Source: Gordonia spumicola (GTDB lineage: Bacteria > Actinomycetota > Actinomycetes > Mycobacteriales > Mycobacteriaceae). Taken from it: 64,000 nt of DNA. The stretch covers positions 2,046,001-2,110,000 of the forward strand of contig NZ_BJOV01000005.1 in the NCBI RefSeq assembly GCF_009932475.1, given 5' to 3'. Below the pieces are notes generated by a model. That model did no database searches. It saw nothing but the letters and a program-made list of their open reading frames with translations, and was not told the DNA's origin. Every line of letters begins with the position of its first letter. Position 1 is the first letter of the stretch. Of the stretch, positions 34,820 to 43,086 are shown piece by piece. The position numbers were made by a program, and so were the translations under genes.

Positions 34820-36022
34820 ATGAATGCGCAGCCCCGCCGCATCGAGCCCGCTCCCGTCGCCCCCGCACCGCGTCGCCGGTCCACCGCGACCACGACGATC
34901 GGCTCCGTCATCGTCGCCGCCGGGATGCTCGTCGGCGGCGTCACCGCCGCGTACGCGGTCGCCACACCCGACGACAGCACACCCGAGGTCCGTGGCGGAC
35001 AGACGCCCGGAACTGTGTTCGCCGGACGCGCCGTGCCCGCCTCCGACCTGCCCGCGGCCGCGGCGACGGGCCAACAGTTCAGTTATTGGACGCTCGGAGC
35101 CGACGAGCGCGCACACCTGTCGACGGCGACGCTCCTCGAACCGAAGGGCGACGCGCCCGCCGGCGGCTGGAAGGTCGTCGTCTACGCCAAGCACCCCGAC
35201 GGCCTGTCGCTGGGCTGCGCACCGTCGAAGCGGCGCGCGGCGCGCGACACCGCCGCCGTCACCGGGCTCCTCCGCAGCGACTACGCCGTCGTCGTCCCCG
35301 ACTTCACGACGGTCGGCGTCGACGGGTCCCCGCAGTACGTCGACTTCGGCGCCGCCGCCCACACCATCGTCGACGCGGTGAAGGCCGTCGGCGACGTCGA
35401 CCCCGGAGTGTCGTCGCAGTGGGCCGCCGTCGGCGACTCGCTCGGCGCGGGGGCGGTCGTCCAGCTCGCCCGCGAAGCCACCGCATGGCAGAAGGGCAAG
35501 TCCGACTTCCGCGGTGCGGCGGCCACGTCGCTGCCCGTCGACTACGACGAGCTCGTCGCAGGCCTGAGCCCGGCGTCGGCCCCGGTCTCGGCGGAGAAGG
35601 TCACCGACGTCGTGTTCGCGCTGGCATCGATGGACTCGTCGACGATCACCCCGATGTTGTCCTCGCGCGGCAAGGACCTCGTCACGAAGGCCAGGACGTT
35701 GTGCGCGCCCGCACTGACGACGGCGATCGGATCGACGAGCCTGTCCGACCTGATCACCGCGCCGATCTCCGCGGACACCGCCCTCGACACGACCCTGCGC
35801 GAAGGGCTGCAGCTCCCGACACGCGGCTTCAGTCGGCCCGTCCTCCTCAGCCAGAAGCTCATCGACGACCAGGCGTCGGTGCCGGCGAACCTGCGGTACC
35901 TGACCACGGCGCAGCTCTCCAGCAACAAGGTCCTCGCGAAGACGTATCTGACCGGCAGCGCATCGGATGCGTCACGTCAGGAGCAAGCCGCGGTCGCCTC
36001 CTTCCTCAAGGGCCTCTTCTGA
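34820..36022 (+). CDS. Membrane-anchored alpha/beta hydrolase, secretory-lipase-like
   Basis: 400 residues. N-terminal signal anchor (TTTIGSVIVAAGMLVGGVTAAYAV, residues 25-48) without a clear cleavage site. The hydrolase core has GWKVVVYAKHPDG, a long loop with SDYAVVVPDFTTVG, and the nucleophile elbow VGDSLGAGA (G-D-S-L-G), the form seen in secretory lipases and mycolate-associated hydrolases. The C-terminal lid region is helical. The catalytic His is not obvious, so activity is not certain. Follows a secreted-protein gene by 43 bases; galT begins 68 bases after its stop. Confidence 0.7.
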   Translation: MNAQPRRIEPAPVAPAPRRRSTATTTIGSVIVAAGMLVGGVTAAYAVATPDDSTPEVRGGQTPGTVFAGRAVPASDLPAAAATGQQFSYWTLGADERAHLSTATLLEPKGDAPAGGWKVVVYAKHPDGLSLGCAPSKRRAARDTAAVTGLLRSDYAVVVPDFTTVGVDGSPQYVDFGAAAHTIVDAVKAVGDVDPGVSSQWAAVGDSLGAGAVVQLAREATAWQKGKSDFRGAAATSLPVDYDELVAGLSPASAPVSAEKVTDVVFALASMDSSTITPMLSSRGKDLVTKARTLCAPALTTAIGSTSLSDLITAPISADTALDTTLREGLQLPTRGFSRPVLLSQKLIDDQASVPANLRYLTTAQLSSNKVLAKTYLTGSASDASRQEQAAVASFLKGLF

Positions 36023-36090
36023 CGTCGGCTCCGCCGCCCCGTCGGCTGCCCACGCCCTCGTCAGGGGTCCTCGCCGACGGCAGGCAGATC

Positions 36091-37067
36091 ATGCTGTTCG
36101 ACGTCGACGGCCGGTCCGTGGTCGGCACGGACCGACGCGACCTGACCGTCAGGACCGATTCGGCGAGCGACATCCGAGTCGACCGGGCGACGGGCGATCG
36201 GGTGATCGTCGCCCCCGCCCGGCAGGAGCGGACGTATCTGCCGCCGCGGCGGATGTGCCCGCTGTGCCCCGATCCGGACGGCCGGTCGTCGGAGATCCCG
36301 GCCGACGACTACCGGGTGGCGGTCTTCGAGAACCGGTTCCCGTCGTTGTCCGGCGATCGGGGCCGCTGCGAGGTGGTGTGCTTCACGAGCGATCACGACG
36401 GATCCTTCGCACGGTTGTCGCGCGAGCACGCACGGCTGGTCCTCGACGTGTTGGCGCACCGGACCGTGACGCTGCTGGACCGCGACGACGTCGCCGAGGT
36501 GCACTGTTTCGAGAATCGCGGTGAGGAGATCGGGGTGACGCTCGCGCATCCGCACGGGCAGATCTACGCCTATCCGTTCGTCACCCGCCGCACGGACGCG
36601 ATGATGCGGTCGGCGGCCGCTCACCGGGCGGCCACCGGTGCCGATCTGTTCGCGTCGATCCTCGACGAGGAGGTGACCGCTGGCGTCCGTGTCGTGATCG
36701 CCACCGAGCACACCACCGCGTTCGTCCCGTACGCGGCCCGCTGGCCCGCCGAGGTGCACGTGTACCCGAACCGCGCCGTCCATCATCTGGGCGAGCTGAC
36801 CGACGCCGAGGCCGACGACCTCGCCGACGTCTACCTGCGGATCCTGCGCGCATACGACGCCATGTACGCCGCGCCGCTCCCCTACATCGCGTCGTGGCAC
36901 CAGTACCGGTCCGGGTCTGTCGAGGGCCGCCTGCACGCGGAGCTGTTCTCGATCCGACGCAGCGCCGACAAGGTGAAGTTCCTCGCCGGGTCGGAGTCGG
37001 CGCGCGACGCGTTCATCACCGACCGCGCACCCGAGGACATCGCGGCCGACCTGCGAGCGGCCCTCCG

Positions 37068-37071
<4 letters not shown>
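36091..37071 (+). CDS. galT: Galactose-1-phosphate uridylyltransferase
   Basis: 326 residues from ATG 36091. HIT-like fold: zinc-type CPLCP in RRMCPLCPDPDG, then FENRGEEIGVTLAHPHGQIYAYPF with the catalytic HPH, and IASWHQYRS near the end. It transfers UMP from UDP-glucose to galactose-1-phosphate in the Leloir pathway. The residues LADGRQIM before the chosen ATG look like the usual family N-terminus (LADGRELIYFD), so the true start may be a non-ATG codon further upstream, near or inside the end of the hydrolase gene. Followed by galK with a 4-base overlap. Confidence 0.9.
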
Positions 37072-38148
<1,077 letters not shown>

Positions 38149-38162
<14 letters not shown>

Positions 38163-38664
38163 CAGTGGTCGCGCAGGTGCTGGTCTGCGGGTTGACCATC
38201 GGGTTCCATGCCACGACGCCGATCGTCTGACGGATCGACAGTCGCACCGGTCCGCGCCCGGGGTGGACCACCGCCTGCCAGATCACGCGGTGCGTCCGTG
38301 TCGGCGTGACGACGACGCCGCTCCGCCCGGTGCGCAGGTTCCGCCAGGTGATGCGGGTCTTGATCGTGTAGGTCACGACGTTCTGCCACTGGCCGCCGGT
38401 GATCGGCTCGTTGGCGAGCAGCTCGATCGCCGGGCCGGGCAGCCCGTCGGACGGGAACCTGATGCCCGTGTAGATGTCGACGGGCAGGCCGATCCTGGGT
38501 CCGGGCAGCGGGTTCGCGCTGTTGCAGCGGATGGTCTTGACGTAGTGCGGCTCGGCCGACGGCACCGCCGCCGCATGGGGCGTCGCCGCCACCGTTCCGG
38601 CGGCGACCAGTACCGCCGCCGCCGTCGCCGCCATTCGTGCCCGGGTCCCCACCAGTCTCACCAT
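38149..38664 (-). CDS. Small secreted protein of unknown function
   Basis: 171 residues. Signal peptide (MAATAAAVLVAAGTVAATPH, cleavage near AAA-VP). The mature part has two Cys (TIRCNSANP and TSTCATTV), probably one disulfide, and a beta-strand-rich domain: ITWRNLRTGRSGVVVT, GPVRLSIRQTIGVVAWNP. The block W-x-NL-x-GR-x-G then P/N-x-GxGPV/RIV also occurs in the protein at 32683, suggesting a shared immunoglobulin-like domain. Convergent with galK with a 14-base overlap; divergent from the HhH-GPD gene. Confidence 0.65.
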
Positions 38665-38683
38665 GGCGACAGTGTGCCAGCAC

Positions 38684-38689
38684 TACCAT
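38684..38689 (+). promoter_or_regulatory. -10 element before the HhH-GPD gene
   Basis: TACCAT, seven bases before the ATG at 38697, placing transcription start at the start codon (leaderless). Confidence 0.4.
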
Positions 38690-38696
38690 GATTCTC

Positions 38697-39266
38697 ATGG
38701 CGAAAATTCAGATTGCTCAGGACCCGGTGGCCGACGACCTGCTGTCGACCGACCCGTTCGCCCTGCTCTCGGGGATGTTGCTCGATCAACAGTTTCCGAT
38801 GGAGCGCGCGTTCGCCGGGCCCGCGAAGATCAAGGAACGCTTCGGGACCCTCGATCCGACGGCGATCGCCGCCGCCGATCCCGAGCCGTTCGCCGACCTG
38901 TGCTCCACGCCCCCGGCGATCCACCGGTACGGCCGATCGATGGCGGGCCGGATTCAGGAGTTGGCGCGGGTGATCGTCGATCAGTACGACGGCGACACCG
39001 AGTCGCTGTGGACGACGGCCCGGACGGGCGAGGAGCTGTTCGGGCGGATCCGCGCGCTTCCGGGGTTCGGCGAGCAGAAGGCGAAGATCTTCACCGCGCT
39101 GCTCGCCAAGCAGCTGGGGGTGAAGCCCACCGGCTGGACGAAGGTGACCGGCGACTACGGCCGCAAGGGATTCCGCTCGGTGGCCGACGTCGTCGACGCC
39201 GACTCGCTGATCAAGGTCCGCGAGTTCAAGAAGGCGGCCAAAGCCGCGGCGAAGGCCCAGTCGTAG
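38697..39266 (+). CDS. HhH-GPD-family base excision repair-like protein
   Basis: 189 residues from ATG 38697 (an in-frame ATG at 38688 is possible). Features of the actinobacterial HhH-GPD group: LLSGMLLDQQFPMERAF at residues 23-39 and the helix-hairpin-helix ELFGRIRALPGFGEQKAKIFTALL (about 115-138), in which GFGEQKA is the hairpin. The catalytic Asp region after the hairpin is unclear (VTGDYGRKGF). It probably binds DNA and may remove damaged bases. A Lys/Ala-rich tail ends the protein. A -10 hexamer just upstream suggests leaderless translation. Confidence 0.82.
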   Translation: MAKIQIAQDPVADDLLSTDPFALLSGMLLDQQFPMERAFAGPAKIKERFGTLDPTAIAAADPEPFADLCSTPPAIHRYGRSMAGRIQELARVIVDQYDGDTESLWTTARTGEELFGRIRALPGFGEQKAKIFTALLAKQLGVKPTGWTKVTGDYGRKGFRSVADVVDADSLIKVREFKKAAKAAAKAQS

Positions 39267-39301
39267 AGAGTCGGTCCTAGGAGCTACGTGGTACCGACGG
39301 G

Positions 39302-39307
39302 TACACT
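39302..39307 (+). promoter_or_regulatory. -10 element before the decapeptide-repeat gene
   Basis: TACACT, six bases before the ATG at 39314, again the leaderless arrangement. Confidence 0.5.
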
Positions 39308-39313
39308 TCGCGC

Positions 39314-40192
39314 ATGAGCAAGGTTCCGATCGACGCGCGCGAGGTCATCAGTCTTCCGTTCCGTGTCGGATTCGCCACGACGGGCATCGTCCTCGGCACC
39401 GTCGAGTCGATGCTGAACGTCGCGCGCATCACCGCCGGAAGCATCGAGACGGAGGTGAACGACGTCCTCGGCGTCCACACGAACGCCGACATCGCCTCCG
39501 TCCGCGCGCCGTTGACGATCCTCGCGCAGGTCGCCGATCTGTTGAGCCCCGACCGTCCGTTCGGCCGGATCCTCGCGACCGGCGGACCGCTGGACCGGCT
39601 GATCCAGCCGAACGGCGTCATCGACCGTCTCACCGCGCCGGACGGACTGTTGGAGAAGCTCACCGAGCCCGGCGGCATCCTCGATCAGATGACCGACGAG
39701 AAGGGCATCCTGATGCGGCTCGCCGCGAAGGACGGGCCCCTGGACCGCCTCACCCGCGACGGCGGCGTGGTCGACCAGTTCACGGAGAACGAGGGCATTC
39801 TCGAACGCCTCACCTCCGAGGGCGGCATCGTCGACAAGCTCACCGCGCCCGACGGCATCTTGGAGAAGTTGTCGCGGCAGGACGGTCTCCTCGACCGTGC
39901 GGCCAGCGACGACGGCCTGCTCGACCAGCTTCTCGGCGAGGGCGGGGCCATCGACCGCCTCATCGAAGAGGGCGGTCCGCTCGACAAGTTCACCGAACTC
40001 GCCGAGACCCTCGCCTCGCTGCCCCCGAACCTGGCGGCCATGCAGGAGACCGTCGATCACCTCAACGAGGTCGTCGAACTTCTCAACGCCTCCGTCGCCC
40101 CCATCGGCGGCATGGTCGACCGACTCCCCAAGCGCCTCACCCGCGGCCCGGGGGCGGGCGGCCGCAACGGCTACGAGCCACCCGCCCTGTAG
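39314..40192 (+). CDS. Decapeptide-repeat protein of unknown function
   Basis: 292 residues. After an N-terminal part of about 90 residues with a hydrophobic segment (LPFRVGFATTGIVLGTV), residues about 92-230 are at least thirteen consecutive 10-residue units of the form (I/L/V)-(L/I)-(D/E)-(R/K/Q)-L-T-x-x-(D/G)-G, for example VIDRLTAPDG, LLEKLTEPGG, ILERLTSEGG. The tail has LPPNLAAMQETVDHLNEVVELLN, a probable amphipathic helix. No signal peptide is clear; the hydrophobic stretch may anchor it to a membrane. The repeat suggests an extended solenoid or membrane-surface scaffold. No family name comes to mind. Confidence 0.75.
   Translation: MSKVPIDAREVISLPFRVGFATTGIVLGTVESMLNVARITAGSIETEVNDVLGVHTNADIASVRAPLTILAQVADLLSPDRPFGRILATGGPLDRLIQPNGVIDRLTAPDGLLEKLTEPGGILDQMTDEKGILMRLAAKDGPLDRLTRDGGVVDQFTENEGILERLTSEGGIVDKLTAPDGILEKLSRQDGLLDRAASDDGLLDQLLGEGGAIDRLIEEGGPLDKFTELAETLASLPPNLAAMQETVDHLNEVVELLNASVAPIGGMVDRLPKRLTRGPGAGGRNGYEPPAL
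39593..40005 (+). repeat. 30-base tandem repeats encoding the decapeptide array
   Basis: Within the decapeptide-repeat gene, units recur every 30 bases without interruption for roughly 13-14 copies. DNA copies are diverged while the protein pattern is kept, which points to selection on the protein rather than recent slippage. Confidence 0.7.
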
Positions 40193-40242
40193 TCCGACCA
40201 CCTCACCGCTCCCTGGGGCGCGACGAAAGGCCTTCCCACCGC

Positions 40243-40314
40243 TCCTTGAGCGAGCTTGCGAGTCGAAAGGCCCTAGCGGAGAAGACCTTTCGACTCGCTC
40301 CGCTCGCTCAAGGA
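40243..40314. repeat. Inverted-repeat element, type 2
   Basis: Left arm 40243-40270 (TCCTTGAGCGAGCTTGCGAG then TCGAAAGG) and right arm 40286-40314 are reverse complements except for a short mismatch/indel in the middle. It lies between the decapeptide-repeat gene and the convergent gabD1-like gene. It could act as a terminator; the sequence type (TTGAGCGAGC...TCGAAAGG) looks like a dispersed REP element. Confidence 0.65.
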
Positions 40315-40336
40315 TCGGGCGGCGTTGAGGAAGCTG

Positions 40337-41710
40337 TTACTTCGCGATGCGGCGGAGTTTGACGTTGGCGAACTCGCCGAGGCCCCATTGGCCGAGTTCA
40401 CGACCGTAGCCGGACTGCTTGACGCCGCCGAACGGCAGGCCGGGCAGCGATGTGCCGTGCTCGTTGATCATGGCGTTGCCGACGTCGAGGCGTTCGGCGA
40501 CGTCCTTGCCCTTCTCGATGTCGGAGGTCCACACGGAGCCGGTGAGACCGTAGTCGACGTCGTTCGCGAGAGCGATCGCCTCCTCATCGCTGGACACCGA
40601 GTAGACGACGGCGACCGGACCGAAGATCTCCTCGCTGTACAGGTTCATGTCGGGGGTGACACCCGTGATCACACCCGGTGACATGAACGCGCCGGGACGA
40701 TCGATCGCCTGGCCTCCGGTGTGCAGCGTCGCGCCCTGGCTGACGGCCTCGTTCACCTGTCGGACGACCTCATCGCGGGCGGTGACCGACGACAACGGGC
40801 CGAGGAACGTTCCGGCTTCGGCGGGGTCGCCCACCGGCAGGCCGTTCACACCGTCGATGAGCCCGGCGACGAAGTCGTCGTACAGGTCGTCCTTGACGAT
40901 GAACCGCTTCGGCGAGTTGCACGCCTGACCGGCGTTCATCATGCGCATCGGGGCGGCCGCGGCGCCCGCGGCACGAGCATCGTCACTGTCGAGGACGATG
41001 AACGCATCCGACCCGCCGAGCTCGAGAACCGACTTCTTCAGATTGCCCGCCGCGATCTGCGCGACGGCGGCCCCCGCCCGACTGCTGCCGGTGAGCGACA
41101 CACCCTGGATCCGACGATCGGCGATCATCGTCGCCGCCTGCTCATTGCTCGCATACACGTTGATGTACGCGTCCTCGGGAACACCCGCGGCGTGCGCGAT
41201 ATCGGCCATCAGAGCCGACGACTCCGCACAGATCGGCGCATGCTTGAGGATGATGACGTTGCCGAGCAACAGATTCGGCGCCACGAAACGAGCCACCTGG
41301 TAGTACGGGAAGTTCCACGGCATGATGCCCAGGATCGGTCCGACCGGGACGCTGGTGACCGTCGACTCGGCCGCGCCCTGCGGATCGAGCTGCTTGGTCT
41401 CCAACAGCGACGGACCGTTCTCGGCGTACCAGTCGTAGATCATCGCCGTCAGAGCCAGTTCACCGCCCGCCTGCGGCAACGGCTTGCCCATCTCGGTGGA
41501 GATGACCGCGCCCAGTTCCGCGGCCCGATCGCGGTAGAGCTGCGCGGTCGCGCGCAGCATCGCGACACGCTCGTCGATCGACGTGGTGCGCCAGGACTGA
41601 TAAGCGGCGGCCGAGCGGGCGAGGATCGGTTCGATCTGATCGTCCGAGAGAGTCTCGAACTCCTTCTCGACAATGCCGGTGGACGGGTTCGCTGTCACAT
41701 ATGACGTCAT
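40337..41710 (-). CDS. gabD1: Succinate-semialdehyde dehydrogenase-type aldehyde dehydrogenase
   Basis: 457 residues from ATG 41708-41710. Aldehyde dehydrogenase landmarks: GIMPWNFPYYQVARF, the general-base Glu in SVLELGGSDAFIV, and catalytic Cys in NAGQACNSPKRF. The overall match (ANPSTGIVEKEF start, LPFGGVKQSGYGRELG end) is to the GabD1 group that oxidises succinate semialdehyde with NADP+, bypassing 2-ketoglutarate dehydrogenase in mycobacteria. Substrate range in this branch is broad. It stands alone; the next upstream gene is on the same strand, 52 bases away. Confidence 0.87.
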   Translation of the reverse strand: MTSYVTANPSTGIVEKEFETLSDDQIEPILARSAAAYQSWRTTSIDERVAMLRATAQLYRDRAAELGAVISTEMGKPLPQAGGELALTAMIYDWYAENGPSLLETKQLDPQGAAESTVTSVPVGPILGIMPWNFPYYQVARFVAPNLLLGNVIILKHAPICAESSALMADIAHAAGVPEDAYINVYASNEQAATMIADRRIQGVSLTGSSRAGAAVAQIAAGNLKKSVLELGGSDAFIVLDSDDARAAGAAAAPMRMMNAGQACNSPKRFIVKDDLYDDFVAGLIDGVNGLPVGDPAEAGTFLGPLSSVTARDEVVRQVNEAVSQGATLHTGGQAIDRPGAFMSPGVITGVTPDMNLYSEEIFGPVAVVYSVSSDEEAIALANDVDYGLTGSVWTSDIEKGKDVAERLDVGNAMINEHGTSLPGLPFGGVKQSGYGRELGQWGLGEFANVKLRRIAK

Positions 41711-41761
41711 GCGCCCGACCATACGCCGACTTATGCGCGCCCGGCCCGGGATCGGAGCCGA

Positions 41762-43027
41762 TCAGCCGAAGACGCAGGCCAACGCCTCCATGTAGCCGTC
41801 GACGTCGGCCGCGATCGGCCCGCTCGCGTGCACCGAGATCGTCACCGCGTCGCCGATCCCGTGCACGCCGTGGGTGAGCGCATGCGCCTTCGACAGCGCG
41901 GGGAAACCCGCCGTGAAACGGACCCGTCCGCCGCCGAGCGTCAGGTCGGCCGCTCCCCTGTTCACCGACGACACGACAGTCCACCCGCTCACCGAGGTCG
42001 GCGGCGGAACGTCCGCCGTCAAGCGGGCCGCCGCGGCGGCGAGGACGGCCGGGGCGGAGTCGGCGGCCCTGCGCGAGGCGACACGGACCGGCGACGACGC
42101 CCGTGTCCTGGCCCGGGCGATCTCGTCCGCGATCGACTCGGCGCGACGCCGACGGTCGCGGACGTGCGCGTGCAGTCCGATCCCGACGTTCTGGAAGGAG
42201 TTCCGCGGCGGCGGACGGCGATCGTCGTCGAGGGCGACAGTCAGTTCGGCCGACGCGTCACGACGCGGTGCGCCGAGGAATGCGGGGAGCACGTCGGCCA
42301 GCCCGACGAGTGCGCCGACAGTCACCGACGCGCCGCCGGATCGCAGTCGCTGCGCGGGCACGGTGAGCGTCCGGAGCGCGCGGTCGCCGCCGATCACGCC
42401 GTTCGCCCTCGTGATCGGGACGTCCGCCCGCTCGGGGCCGGGATCACCGGCCGCCCACACGGAGAGGCCGCGGGCCGTGGCCCGCGCCAGGTGCGGGCCG
42501 ATCAGCATCGCCGACCGCATCGCCGCCACACGTGGATCGTCCACGACGGCGGGCGCGTCCGACGGAAACGGGGCCGGTCCCCCGCCGAACAGGGATCGGG
42601 CGATCGCCGAGACGCGACGACCGTCGCCGAGGGCGTGCGAGATCTGCAGGATCGCGATCCGTCCGAGGCCGTCGACACGCGGCACACCCGCTACCGCGTC
42701 GATCACGTGCACCCGCCACAGGGCGCGCGAGGCGTGCAGCGGTTCGATATGCGCGATCGACGCCAGCACGTCGGCCCACTCGCCGCCCGTCGACGTCACG
42801 ATCGCGTCGTCGCGGATCTGGGCGGGCGTCCAGCGGGGGAAGTCGAGGTCGCCGGGCGCCTCCCGGACGTCGAGGTGCAGGTCGGGGACGGCCGCGGCGC
42901 GGCGGCGGATCTCGGGGATCGGATCGACGGCCGAAGGCGCGTCGAACGCGAACAGCAGGAACTGGTCGTTCGCGTGGTAGCGCCCCGCCCAATACATCGC
43001 GGCGTCGGCGGGGGCCATCGAGTACAC
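41762..43027 (-). CDS. WS/DGAT-like acyltransferase family protein
   Basis: 421 residues from GTG 43025-43027, with GGAGGAG five to eight bases upstream; the longer frame from 43093 would overlap the divergent gene. The beginning MAPADAAMYWAG resembles the MSPxDA start of wax-ester synthase/diacylglycerol acyltransferases, and the catalytic H-x3-D-G is present as ISHALGDG. The C-terminal half fits the DUF1298 part. Sequence is more divergent than most WS/DGATs (no PLW motif seen), so triacylglycerol synthesis is likely but not certain. Divergent from the thiolase-crotonase gene; the start codons are only 59 bases apart. Confidence 0.7.
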   Translation of the reverse strand: MYSMAPADAAMYWAGRYHANDQFLLFAFDAPSAVDPIPEIRRRAAAVPDLHLDVREAPGDLDFPRWTPAQIRDDAIVTSTGGEWADVLASIAHIEPLHASRALWRVHVIDAVAGVPRVDGLGRIAILQISHALGDGRRVSAIARSLFGGGPAPFPSDAPAVVDDPRVAAMRSAMLIGPHLARATARGLSVWAAGDPGPERADVPITRANGVIGGDRALRTLTVPAQRLRSGGASVTVGALVGLADVLPAFLGAPRRDASAELTVALDDDRRPPPRNSFQNVGIGLHAHVRDRRRRAESIADEIARARTRASSPVRVASRRAADSAPAVLAAAAARLTADVPPPTSVSGWTVVSSVNRGAADLTLGGGRVRFTAGFPALSKAHALTHGVHGIGDAVTISVHASGPIAADVDGYMEALACVFG

Positions 43028-43086
43028 CGACGCTCCTCCTCCGACCTGCTTGCCATCGGTCGATGGCAACGTGCGACTGTTGCCGT

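Noticed and set aside
34820-36022. Cutinase or mycolyltransferase (antigen 85)
   Set aside because: The nucleophile elbow reads VGDSLGAGA, not GYSQG or GLSMS, and the rest of the fold fits a secretory-lipase type better.
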